DNA of 64,000 bases from Hydractinia symbiolongicarpus (lineage: Eukaryota; Cnidaria; Hydrozoa; Anthoathecata; Hydractiniidae), in contig NC_079886.1 of NCBI RefSeq assembly GCF_029227915.1, forward strand, positions 16,592,501-16,656,500. Direction: 5' to 3'. The position numbers and the translations under genes are program-made. The notes beneath the pieces are model-generated. The model searched no databases and was not told the DNA's origin. It worked only from the letters and a program-made list of their open reading frames with translations. Every line of letters begins with the position of its first letter. Position 1 is the stretch's first letter. This document shows, piece after piece, positions 46,801-56,757 of the stretch.

Positions 46801-47609
46801 AAAAAGACGAAAGTTGGAAAAAGGTCTTGCAGCAGCAGACAGTATCCTTCCTGCATCCAGGCTAGTTCCAAAAGGAGACATTCAAAACAACACTTTGCAT
46901 CGGGCTAAGTAACACTTTACTATTATTTATTTATTTACTTTACTATTTTTTATGGATGAAACCAAAAAATAAAAAATATAAACTGGATAAATCTCACCTT
47001 AACCATAATGGGGACTTGAGAAATATCTTTGGTGACATGACCCTGTATTTGGTTATCAACTTTCCATTGAACTGTAACTGTCAATTTACCTTTATATGTG
47101 CAATGTCTTTCTCGACACTATGTTATAAATCAAGGTTAATATAGAGAGGTATAAAGTGTTTGCACATAATGAATTTTCTAAAAAGTAAATTTATATACCT
47201 CAGCAGGATATATTCGAGGTGTCCTTGAATGAAAGTCATTATCATCAACTGTTGGTACTCCAATTTCTGCATTCTGAAATGGAGTTTTAAGAAACAGTTA
47301 TCTTAAAAAAGATCAGTCTGAATGTTCCCTAGCTCTGATGGAACTTTTCTCAAAAATGTAACTACCACTTTATACTCAAAAAAACTCTGTTAATTCATAA
47401 ATTTCGTGAGTTTGATCTAGTAGAATATAATTTGTCTTTGTTTCTGGAATAAAATGACATAAAAATGAAATGCTATTCGTGGATCAAATTATCACAAGAA
47501 TCATATTTTGGATTCTTACCTGGTTTAATAAAAATAAAAATTTACTTACCAAAAAACTTAGCTCAGCTCTTTTACCATTTGGTAATTCGAATTCTTGTGG
47601 ATGAATTAA
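37851..47609 (-). CDS. POLR1B: RNA polymerase I second-largest subunit (RPA135), 28 exons resolved, N-terminal exon missing
   Basis: Exons (minus): 47550-47609, 47199-47273, 46998-47117, 45562-45702, 45242-45436, 44701-44851, 44332-44458, 43990-44107, 42914-43111, 42403-42612, 42110-42316, 41844-41996, 41730-41774, 41234-41341, 41076-41150, 40772-40873, 40463-40546, 40320-40374, 40147-40246, 39853-39925, 39677-39745, 39461-39519, 39274-39371, 39053-39178, 38811-38938, 38618-38665, 38339-38455, 37851-38069. Joined in frame they give 1086 residues; human POLR1B has 1135, so ~50 N-terminal residues are absent. Hallmarks: [74 protein letters not shown], and a C-terminal zinc site ([10 protein letters not shown]...WSCKLC). 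It forms the Pol I active-centre half opposite RPA194 and makes pre-rRNA in the nucleolus. All junctions are GT/AG; the donor at 44701 (GTTGGT) and the one at 40320 (GTAGGC) are weak. Confidence 0.96.
46504..46567. repeat. 64-bp near-perfect hairpin in a POLR1B intron
   Basis: Arms of 30 nt with a single mismatch: ATTATTTCCAGCAATGTACC(...) facing (...)GGCACATTGCTGGAAATAAT around a TCTC loop. It lies in the intron between exons 46998-47117 and 45562-45702. It could be a solo hairpin element or a folded intronic RNA. Confidence 0.9.
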
Positions 47610-48176
47610 CTAAGTAAAAAAAGGGAAAAATAGACAAATAACCAACAGCTTTTTTGGTTGTAATTTGTCCTATTACATCTTGGCTTTCAAGTTTGAACTT
47701 TTTTCGATCAGACTTTATTTTAATCAATGTACAATTCCTAAGCCAACAGCTGTTATTTCAACTTCAAGAAAGAATTTGTAAATTTTGGATTACTCCTGGT
47801 ATATATATAGTACAAGACTAACACTAACATTTTCAAGGTTCCAAACCAATTTTAAAACAAATTCGATTTTTTTTAATCTAAAAAGCTGACACTGACAATT
47901 GTTGACAAATAACAAAACATTACACTGCAATGTTCTAATTTTGAAAATCAAAAAAACCTCTGACCAGAGTTTTGACGGATACATAAAAAATAAACCTATA
48001 GGAGACTTTTTATAAATCCCCAAAGGGAAATACAATATAAATCAAAGTTCTAGGTAAAGTCACATGATCTTCAGCATAGCACAATGATGATGAGCTGTCC
48101 GATTGTAATATATTTTCAAACATATATAGATACAACATTCACTTTGAAAATACACTTTTACTTTTAAAAAAATATT
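47610..48176. other. Intron/intergenic stretch searched for the POLR1B first exon, none found
   Basis: No segment here encodes the conserved SFNY...EGL stretch expected before residue ~60 of POLR1B, nor an obvious start exon. It also carries the 3' UTR of the next minus-strand gene. Confidence 0.5.
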
Positions 48177-50615
48177 TTACTCTTCACAACGCTTTTTAGA
48201 GCTTTTTACCCTCTCGCACTTTTTGCGTTTTTTTCTCTTGTCAATGTTTTTCTTGCACTTGTCGTTTAAAGACTGTAATGCAGTGTTAACATCAATCAGA
48301 TCTTCCTCAGACGATTCCTCTATAAGTTTTTGTAACACTTTGATATTCTCTTGAACATTAAAAAGAGCTTTTAGCCTGCTATTCACTGGTTTTGATATGG
48401 ACATGACTGGCTTATGCAGAATAAATTTTGGTTTTTGAAGGGAAATTTCTTCTTTGTTATCACGAACACGTTGGAATCTGCAAACGCCTGTTTCCAGTGC
48501 ATGAACTTTGTGGACATGTAAACATATTAAGGCCTGTTCACCACAGCTACAAGTGTACATGTGCTTACATAAGCCAAAACAAACCAGCTCCAAACAACGC
48601 ACTTGGCAAAACATTTCAAAACATCCATCTAAATTCCAGTTAACTTCGTATGACTTGTTATTAACAAGAACCAACCACTGATTGTCAGAAATTTTGCTTA
48701 CATCGGTATCAGGAATACATAATCCAACATCATGGTTACTGTTCAATGGATCCTTCAACACTTGTCTACACTTGTGCTTTAGGTAATCAGCTTGATTTAT
48801 ATTTAGAATAGCATGGAGTAACTCATCTATGGAGCAAATGTCCTTGGAAAGTTTTATCATTGACTTTAACTGAGGAAGCAAATCATTCCCATGCATCACC
48901 ACATCGCAACATCGCAAAGATGACTCACGATAACATAATGCCCACTTTTCGGGCTTTTTGAGGTAATTATCCACTAAAAATGTTACAAACAGAGGGCATC
49001 TGTCTTCATATAATTGCACAAAATCAGTTATAATTGATTTAAACTGTTCCTGATCAAGCTCTTCAACCAATGCGACAAGTGTGAAATAGACTTGATGTCT
49101 CAGCTCCTCCTCTAAAGGATAATCTGTTAACAACTTGGTAAATAACATTTCATGAAGGTGCCATTTTGAAAATATAAAATGAATATTATTGCCAAACACA
49201 TTGGTAAAAGCTTTCACACCAAAATCATCTAGTGTTGTCATAACTGTATTAATAGCTAACTTGGTACAACGTAATTTTATTTCGTTAAGAAATATGTAAA
49301 CAATATCATTATCTTTGACATTGGTGATTAAATGGGCCACGTTATATCCCTGAAAGAGTTCATCCATGACTTTTAACGTTAAGATGTAATATGGAATATT
49401 TGAAGTTGGTAGCATCAATTCAAGAAAAACAATTTTATCTGCATATTTTTGGAATGTATCCAATTGTTCTTTTGTTTGCAGTCCAAAAATGAAAGTTGTA
49501 TCTTTATCTTGACCAGGTGTTGGATCTTCTGTTTCACTTGCAAGCTCCTCAGGTTTATACAAGAGAATAGGATTGAAATTTTCAGTACTTAAAGCTTTCA
49601 AACGATCTTCAATAAGCAACTTATTATCTTCAGTAGTTTTTGGTAGGTTTAATTTCTTCTTAATGTACTGGATTTTGTTTTTGTTGACAAGTACTTTTTT
49701 AATAGCAGTTGTGCTTGCCTTATTGGACACTTCTTCGTGGGCTTCCTGATGCAGTTCTGAGAAGATGTCATCCACCGATTTATTTAGCAGCAGCTTTTCC
49801 TTGATATCGTTTTTGACAGTTTGTGGGAGAGGATGTTTTCTGATGTCATCATATGTGATTTTGTGATTATGTGACTTGATGTACTTGACTGATATGCTGT
49901 CAGTATTAATTGTTCGACGTACTAACATTCGCGCTGGACAAATTAAATCTTTTTTGACACTCTTTCTGCATAGTTTTTTAGCTGATCTTTTATGCCTAAC
50001 ACCGTCATGTTGACACACATAAGAAGAGTAACTTATATTGCTTGAGATTTTCCGTTCATCTCGCTTTGTAAAGCAAACAAAATTCTCGCCTTCTTCTACA
50101 ACTTTCCAAGATATGAAATCATCAAAACAACTAAATATTTTGTGATCAACATCCACACTGACATTGTGCTCTGTTGTTAGATGTTCAATCATTCTCGACT
50201 TATGGTAAAATACTTCAGAACATCCCGGGAAAATACAAATATTTTTTGTATTATTCAATATCGCATTGTCCTGATACCGCATTTTGTGAACTTGCCAGTA
50301 GTGTCGTTTAAAGTTATCTTTACGCTTTATCTTACGTGGACATTTATCACAATGGAAGGTGGCATCACTGTATACAACACCATTCGTTTCGTTAAATTGC
50401 GGGGTAGAGGTATCAGACTTTTCGTCACATTGATGTAAAACAATTTCATTTATGACATTAAGAACAGCATCTGATATTTCCTTGTTTAAATGGACAGCAT
50501 TGCTACACTCTTTAGTTTTATTTTCAATATCAATTTTGTTGTTTCTGTTGTTATCAATCATTCCACTGCTATGACATTCAACAGAATTTTCTTGTTTTGA
50601 TTTTGTGTGGTCCAT
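48177..50615 (-). CDS. MULE-transposase-derived C2H2/SWIM zinc-finger protein (paralogue A)
   Basis: An 812-residue intronless CDS. Order: two C2H2 fingers (CDKCPRKIKRKDNFKRHYWQ and CIFPGCSEVFYHKSRMIEH), a FAR1/WRKY-GCM1-like zinc module (C...LICPARM...SHNHK), a region matching the MULE transposase core (IVFLELM..., VMTTLDDFGVKAFTNVFG, FIFSKWHLHEML), a SWIM-type finger (CSCGEQALICLHVHKVH), and a basic Lys/Arg-rich end (KNIDKRKKRKKCERVKSSKK). The positions of the first two MULE catalytic Asp residues carry Glu and Thr, so transposition is unlikely; a DNA-binding, domesticated role is inferred. The ATG at 50615 follows an acceptor (TTTTTTTCTTTAAAG) by three bases; the frame is open 14 codons further upstream. 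No terminal inverted repeats were seen. It is clearly homologous to the next gene. Confidence 0.8.
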   Translation of the reverse strand: MDHTKSKQENSVECHSSGMIDNNRNNKIDIENKTKECSNAVHLNKEISDAVLNVINEIVLHQCDEKSDTSTPQFNETNGVVYSDATFHCDKCPRKIKRKDNFKRHYWQVHKMRYQDNAILNNTKNICIFPGCSEVFYHKSRMIEHLTTEHNVSVDVDHKIFSCFDDFISWKVVEEGENFVCFTKRDERKISSNISYSSYVCQHDGVRHKRSAKKLCRKSVKKDLICPARMLVRRTINTDSISVKYIKSHNHKITYDDIRKHPLPQTVKNDIKEKLLLNKSVDDIFSELHQEAHEEVSNKASTTAIKKVLVNKNKIQYIKKKLNLPKTTEDNKLLIEDRLKALSTENFNPILLYKPEELASETEDPTPGQDKDTTFIFGLQTKEQLDTFQKYADKIVFLELMLPTSNIPYYILTLKVMDELFQGYNVAHLITNVKDNDIVYIFLNEIKLRCTKLAINTVMTTLDDFGVKAFTNVFGNNIHFIFSKWHLHEMLFTKLLTDYPLEEELRHQVYFTLVALVEELDQEQFKSIITDFVQLYEDRCPLFVTFLVDNYLKKPEKWALCYRESSLRCCDVVMHGNDLLPQLKSMIKLSKDICSIDELLHAILNINQADYLKHKCRQVLKDPLNSNHDVGLCIPDTDVSKISDNQWLVLVNNKSYEVNWNLDGCFEMFCQVRCLELVCFGLCKHMYTCSCGEQALICLHVHKVHALETGVCRFQRVRDNKEEISLQKPKFILHKPVMSISKPVNSRLKALFNVQENIKVLQKLIEESSEEDLIDVNTALQSLNDKCKKNIDKRKKRKKCERVKSSKKRCEE

Positions 50616-52455
50616 ATGCTTTAAAGAAAAAAATACAGTATCATAATTGTATCCCATTTTAAATAATATTTTGAGGAAATGATAAATATAATCTACCTTT
50701 AGGTATGTTCTTTATCAACTCAGTTGTTATCTGTGAAAATAATTATTTTTCTGAAAAGGAGTAACATTTTAGACATACGTAAATCAATAAATCAATAAAT
50801 CTAGAAGTTATTTTTTGGCTAATTGACACAAAGTGTTAATTACCCAGGAGTTTGAATTTGATTAGAACATATTAAAATATTTATTTGTGCAATACTGCAA
50901 CAACAACATTGTATTTTGTTTCAGTTTCAGAAGTTATTATTTGCTTGTTTTTTAAAAGACATAAAAATTTGTATATATTTCTTATGTAAGAAGTCCATCA
51001 TGTTTTTAAAGACTATTTTCTTTTATTTTAAAACAAGAATATTCGCATTACTGCTGCTTATTTTTAAATTTATATAGCTTTTAAAAAAACAAGTTTGCAA
51101 TAAGAGAAATACATCTCTATTTCAGTGGGAAATATACTTATCAAATGAGGGAAAATAAGCCTTGCCTTGAAAAAAAAATCAACAAGAAGAAGTAGTGGGG
51201 ATAGATAAAGCTTTTTTTGTTACAACTCTAGTACTTGGTATACTGTACAAAAACCATTCTCAGAAAAAAACACTGGAAATACATAAAAAGGATAAATATA
51301 TATAATGTAAACCATTAAATGCCTCTATTATTCTCTGGGTATAAGTTACAGCTGTCTGTCAAGCTTTACACACAAAATGCAACAAGATACACAGTTCTTC
51401 TCTTATTAAGACTGTATATGCTAGGCAGAGGCTTAAACAATAATAATAATCCATAAAGCATCTCTTCATTAAATTCTAATTTAGTGCCAGTTGCATTTGC
51501 TTGTACAGCAAAAACAACGCTAGTGGCTTATGTCCCAGAAAATAAAGTAAATAATAGCAAAATTGCAAAAAACACTATTAAGTATTAACACATGTCAAAA
51601 AAAACAATAAACATATCAAAAACAGATACATTCTGTCCAAACTTTAAAGCTGGGTCCCACTGTGGTTTAATTATATTTTAAATCGGTTTTAACAGAGATT
51701 TTAAAGCTAAAACACAATGCGAACCTTTTTCGCATTTTAAGATTTCCTCACAAAATCTGTTTAAACCACAGATAAAATAAAAGCTAATATGCATTAGACA
51801 TGAAAAACCTTTGCAAACATATTCTACAATGACAATTTATCTTTAATAAACTGAAAAGAGATATTAAAGAAGGGTTACTAATCTGATAAGACAAACTTCC
51901 ACTACAGCGAGTATGCTCAAGGCTTTGTTTTAATTTTTAAAACACAGTAAGAACCAATAACTCTTACACTCTAGTAAACAATACATACAGATAAAAGACT
52001 CTGATGCAAAGGACCTAATTCTATAAAGCATGCAAAAAGTATCAGAAAATTTTATGAATGTAACTTAATTCCACTGACCAAGAGTTAGTCCAAAAAAACA
52101 TTATAAAGTATTTTTATTTAGCATTAGGAGTATCACAAAAAAGTACCAAATAGGAAGAAAAGTCTTCTCCTTTATAAGATAGCAAAAAATATTTACACAA
52201 CAACAGCAGTGATATCAATAGATCTTAAAAAATTTTGTTTTTTATATATTAATGCAAGATCTTACTTAGTAAAAAATTAGCAAGTACACAAAAGACTTTT
52301 TCCCATATTTATACTTTTGTTTCTTTGGTGTAGAAAGGGCTCAAAAGACAAGAATGTGAGGCAAAATAAAGTCAATTTTATGATATCATTGGAATCAAAA
52401 AATCAAATTAAAAATTTCCAGCAATTGATAAACACAAATAATCAAGAAAAAATAT
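50616..52455. other. Spacer between the two MULE-derived genes, no gene seen
   Basis: 1.8 kb of AT-rich sequence with no coding region recognised. It includes the leader side of paralogue A and the 3' UTR of paralogue B. No inverted repeats flanking either gene were found. Confidence 0.5.
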
Positions 52456-55400
52456 TTAGAACAAGCAAATAAATGGATTGTCCTTTGAATTCTCCTTCAA
52501 ACAATCTGCATGGTACATTTGTTTGCAACGACTGCACTCGATAGATGTACCTTCCTCCATACTACAGACGGGACATACATGTAATGTCTCTTTTATACAA
52601 TGTACAAGACAACAGCCAGCAATGTCAAAAAATATAAACTTTCTGAAATTGTCCATACTCGGCAAAGTATCTGCAATTGACTGGTTTGTGGAAAGCTGAT
52701 TGGCATACCAAAGTGATCTCACTGAAGCATTTTTAAGGTCTGTCTCAACCACATAATCAGGTAACAAAAGTGGCCATGTTGGCTGCGTGGTGCGTGTACT
52801 ATCAAATGGTATTTCTGTTATCATGACACCTGCTAGCATACTGTAAATCGTTTTCACGTCTGCAGGAATTTCTTCAAGTTTCTTGAGTGGATTCATGTGC
52901 ATTATGTTTTCATTGTAGAGATCAATAACAAATAAACATATTACATCATGATTCTTCCATGGAATGAAAATATATTTTCTTTTCTTGTCACCATTGAGGT
53001 CTTTAATGTCCCAAAAGCGTTTGTTGTGAGGCTCAGAGTTACACAAAGATTGAGTTTGCTCTGTCAATAAGAACAACGAATTGTTCTTTTCTGAAAGAAC
53101 ATGAAGATAAGAATTTACCACAGCATCTGGAATAAGGTTTTCGGTATAATTCGGAATAGTTTTAGATATTATCTCTTTCTCTGTCTCTAAAGCATTGGTG
53201 TCCAAGGTTTTTATTTCAATCATACTTAACCCACAGTTACCATTACGAATGGTCACTTTAAGTGGATCTGAAAAATCAGCAAAAGGTGGTATTTCAATGC
53301 TTGCTGCTTTTGGCTTAGTATTTTTTTTTCTCCCTAAAGATTTCGATTTCGCTTTTCCCTTTCTTGGCCCTCTTGGTGTCCATTCTGTATCAGCTTCATC
53401 GGGTTGATATAAATCGAGTTTAAACTCCTCATCTTCAACTTTTAAAGGTGATTCATCTCCTTCTTTAGCCACGATAATTCCAGGTGTTGATGTAACCTGC
53501 TGGCTTTGCGTTTTACGATATTTTTCATCACTCTCTATATTAATGGTAATGTTCTTTGATTTGCTTAAACGCAGCATTCTGTCTTCAGGTGTTTCTTCAT
53601 TGCTTCCAGTCATCCTCTTTCGAAAAGTGTTATAAACAGCAGGATTGGGTTCAATTTCAACAATAACAGGTACACTAGTTCCCATTACTTTTTTCCTTTT
53701 CACAGATCTTACCAATAATTCAAACTCCTCTAGATCTTTCTCTGGTGCTTTCCGTTTGCCATGAAAAGATTCAATAGATTTGCTCTGTCCAATGCTGTCA
53801 ATTACCTTGCATTCATCAATAACTTTTTTCAAACCTGCTTCGATAAAATCCAAGGAGTACTTCTGAATGTTATCTTTTTCCAGAAATTTGTATAGCTGAA
53901 CTAAATCCAACTTAATTTTTTTTAATTTTTGCTCTCGAGCATGACTGAGATCTGGGGCAGTTGTCGCATGAACTTGGTTAATGAGATTTAATTTTTGTTC
54001 TGATTGATTAGTTTCGCCAATTAATTCAGTTGTCACCATGTCTACTTTTCCGTGATCTATTTCATCAGATGCCTCTTTGTTCTCCTCCTTTGACGATTCT
54101 TCATCGTTTTGATATTGACCAACTCCAATGCGCATACTGTGAACCTTGTGTACATGTCGACATGGTGTTACTGTTTCAGTGTCACAGGAGCAGTGATATA
54201 AATGTCCACATAAACCAAAACATGCTAGTTTCAGACAGCGTTCTCTGCAAAAATCTTTTTCACAAATGTCAGCTTTCCATGTTACAATAAAAGCCTCTTC
54301 CTTTATACTTTGCAGGTCCGCAGGATCTCTTTTTGTTGTTTTAACAAGCCATCTGTTATCTGTGCTGTAATTCTCAACAACACTTGCATTTTTGATCTTC
54401 ATTCCTGCTATGTGTTCTGAAATAACCAGCATTGGCTCTGGTGGGTTTAGCATCAAATTTAAACCACGATTAAAGTAATCTTCGTGTTCAAATTTTAATA
54501 TGAGATCAAGAATATCATCGATAGCTTTTACTTTGTGGTTATTTTTTATTTCTCTTTTTATTCTGTCATGAAGGCGGTCACCATAAAGAATCTCATCACA
54601 GTCTGCATAAGGATTATTACGATAACACGATGCCCAAACTTCTGGCTGGCTTAGATAATTCGACATAAAAAATGTGATAAAATTTGCACATCTTGATTGG
54701 TAATTGTTAACAAACTCCGTAGCAATGCTCTCAAACTTGGCAAGGTCAACTTCTTCCAGCATAGTAACAAATATAAAATACAGCTCCTGTTGCAGAGCTT
54801 CATCTCCTGCACATTCTTCATGAATCTTTTGACACCAAGCACGATGAAGGTTCCATTTACATAGCAGATGCTTCACATCGTCTCCAAACACACTACGGAA
54901 AGCATAGTACTCATTACATGAATTCTCTGTCATAACTGCTGTTACTTTTAAATCCGTGTCTTGGACACGAACTTGTAGTTCGCGAAAGAAATAGAACAAA
55001 ATAGTTTCGTCCCTAGAATTCGATATAAGATAGGCAACAGGATATCCTTTGTTATACTCGTCCAGAACTTTTACTGTGATAAGATATTGTGTTGGTGTTA
55101 TAAGGGTTTCAGTTATGTCGATAAAAACAATTTTATGTCCATTCTTTATAAACACATCTTTCTGTTCTTTTGTTTGTATTCCTATCAATAATAAGTCGTG
55201 GGCACCAGTTATTTGGTCAATCTCCTCGGGTCCTATCTCTACATTGCATCCTTGGTCTTTGTATAGCAGCACTGGATTATAGGTTTCATCAAGCAGTTTT
55301 TGCATTTGGATGGCATAAGGTTCTGGCTCAAGCACAAAATTTTTCGGAGGGCCACTCTCTTTAATCTGCATTCTTTTTGCGATGGTTTTAATGTTCACAA

Positions 55401-56721
55401 GAGTCACAAATTGCCTCTTAGAAGGGGCAAACCTTTCACCTCGGCTTTCTCGAAGATTGTCAGAGCTCTTCAATTCTTTGTAAACTTCTTCTGATGTCAT
55501 CCCAGCAGCAAGTTTTTCACGTATTTCATTTCGAAGTCTATCTGGCATTCGTCTGTACAAAAAGTCTTGAAAACTTAACTTGTGGTTGTGTGATTTACAA
55601 TATTGAACTGTCACACGACCAGTTGGCTTATCTAATCGTGCTCTCATCCTTGCAGGGCAGATTCTCTCTCCAATAACCAAATCTTTGTACTTTTTCTGCT
55701 GAGAGCCTTTGTATTTGTAACCTGCTTTACCTTCTCGTTGACAAGTAAAGTTTGTTAACATGTAGTTTTTAGCATTTGTATGAGTAGAGTTTTTAGAGAA
55801 ATGGACAAAGTTTGCATCTTCTTCTTTTTCTTTCCACAGCAAAAATTCATCCCAACTGTTGAAAACAAGATCTTCCTGAACACATTTGACTCCATGAGCT
55901 TCCCTTAAATGGTCAATCATTTTTTGACGATGATAAAAGATTTTTTCACATCCAGGATGAATACATTTACTTGTGGCTTTTTGAACTTGACCTTCCATCT
56001 CTTTGTTGTGGACAAGTTGCAAGTGTTTTTTTAATGCAGCCTTGGTAACATAAGGTTTGGCACATTCATCACATTTGTATTTATGTTCGCCCTTAGTTCC
56101 AGATTTTTCAACATTTTTACTTTCTGCTGAAGAACCACCAACAGGTTCTTCAAATTCTTGCACTGTTTCCATGTCTTCTTCAAATTCAATTTCATCCCCA
56201 TTATCATCTTTCATAACAATGTCTTTTACATTGTCCACAAGTTTACCTTTTAAATCTGCCATGGTGGCTAAAATTGTACCATCTGTTGGTTGAGACAATG
56301 TGGTGTCATCAGTAGTGATGAGAGGGACCGCATTGTTTACTTCTCGAGCAGCTGCTGCAGTTAGAGCATTTACTTGCTCAGGAGTTAAAGCAATAGTATT
56401 ACCAGTACCACCTTGAGTAACAGCTACCATCTGACCACTAGTACCGTCTACTTCAGCAAGAACAATAGCTTGGTTTCCACCAATGTTACTATTTTGCAAG
56501 TCAAGTTTGCTGTTATCAAGAACAATGTCTAAAATGTTCATATAATCATTTGGTAAAACTGTTGTAGATGAGTCTGGCATGGTAACATGAAGAGCATCTG
56601 TTTGCAAACTGTTGACAGGCAGGTTTATCGTTATTGCTTCTGCTTGTGAAGGTGGAGCACCAACAACTGTCTGCATGGTTACAGTATGTGTAGTATCCGC
56701 AGCAACAATGGAATCAGTCAT
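52456..56721 (-). CDS. MULE-transposase-derived C2H2/SWIM protein with C-terminal Ulp1-like region and PHD-like finger (paralogue B)
   Basis: A 1421-residue CDS in one exon. Residues 1-160 are Thr/Gln/Val-rich like a transactivation domain; 165-195 are acidic. Two C2H2 fingers follow (~217-237, 253-276), then a FAR1/GCM-like zinc module (~327-380), a MULE core (~520-700: IVFIDITETL keeps the first Asp at ~535, but the second site reads TEN instead of TD, followed by HLLCKWNLHRAW), and a SWIM finger (~828-860: CSCDTETVTPCRHVHKVH). After a basic linker, ~1215-1390 resembles a degenerate Ulp1/C48 protease (YIFIPWKNHDVICLFVIDLY) without a clear catalytic His-Trp. The end is a PHD-like finger (CPVC...CSRC...H..C...ICLF) that stops before its last Cys. 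The frame stays open to an acceptor at 56757 (TTTATTTAG), implying an upstream leader exon. The first ATG in frame is 56721. Domesticated nuclear DNA-binding function is inferred. Confidence 0.8.
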   Translation of the reverse strand: MTDSIVAADTTHTVTMQTVVGAPPSQAEAITINLPVNSLQTDALHVTMPDSSTTVLPNDYMNILDIVLDNSKLDLQNSNIGGNQAIVLAEVDGTSGQMVAVTQGGTGNTIALTPEQVNALTAAAAREVNNAVPLITTDDTTLSQPTDGTILATMADLKGKLVDNVKDIVMKDDNGDEIEFEEDMETVQEFEEPVGGSSAESKNVEKSGTKGEHKYKCDECAKPYVTKAALKKHLQLVHNKEMEGQVQKATSKCIHPGCEKIFYHRQKMIDHLREAHGVKCVQEDLVFNSWDEFLLWKEKEEDANFVHFSKNSTHTNAKNYMLTNFTCQREGKAGYKYKGSQQKKYKDLVIGERICPARMRARLDKPTGRVTVQYCKSHNHKLSFQDFLYRRMPDRLRNEIREKLAAGMTSEEVYKELKSSDNLRESRGERFAPSKRQFVTLVNIKTIAKRMQIKESGPPKNFVLEPEPYAIQMQKLLDETYNPVLLYKDQGCNVEIGPEEIDQITGAHDLLLIGIQTKEQKDVFIKNGHKIVFIDITETLITPTQYLITVKVLDEYNKGYPVAYLISNSRDETILFYFFRELQVRVQDTDLKVTAVMTENSCNEYYAFRSVFGDDVKHLLCKWNLHRAWCQKIHEECAGDEALQQELYFIFVTMLEEVDLAKFESIATEFVNNYQSRCANFITFFMSNYLSQPEVWASCYRNNPYADCDEILYGDRLHDRIKREIKNNHKVKAIDDILDLILKFEHEDYFNRGLNLMLNPPEPMLVISEHIAGMKIKNASVVENYSTDNRWLVKTTKRDPADLQSIKEEAFIVTWKADICEKDFCRERCLKLACFGLCGHLYHCSCDTETVTPCRHVHKVHSMRIGVGQYQNDEESSKEENKEASDEIDHGKVDMVTTELIGETNQSEQKLNLINQVHATTAPDLSHAREQKLKKIKLDLVQLYKFLEKDNIQKYSLDFIEAGLKKVIDECKVIDSIGQSKSIESFHGKRKAPEKDLEEFELLVRSVKRKKVMGTSVPVIVEIEPNPAVYNTFRKRMTGSNEETPEDRMLRLSKSKNITINIESDEKYRKTQSQQVTSTPGIIVAKEGDESPLKVEDEEFKLDLYQPDEADTEWTPRGPRKGKAKSKSLGRKKNTKPKAASIEIPPFADFSDPLKVTIRNGNCGLSMIEIKTLDTNALETEKEIISKTIPNYTENLIPDAVVNSYLHVLSEKNNSLFLLTEQTQSLCNSEPHNKRFWDIKDLNGDKKRKYIFIPWKNHDVICLFVIDLYNENIMHMNPLKKLEEIPADVKTIYSMLAGVMITEIPFDSTRTTQPTWPLLLPDYVVETDLKNASVRSLWYANQLSTNQSIADTLPSMDNFRKFIFFDIAGCCLVHCIKETLHVCPVCSMEEGTSIECSRCKQMYHADCLKENSKDNPFICLF

Positions 56722-56757
56722 AGCTTGACTCACAACAACATGAGGTTCAGTAACAAC

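Noticed and set aside
46850-46930. Apparent exon between POLR1B exons 3 and 4 (ends ACTTAG/…)
   Set aside because: Exons 46998-47117 and 45562-45702 join directly in phase and match the family without insertion, so this is intron.
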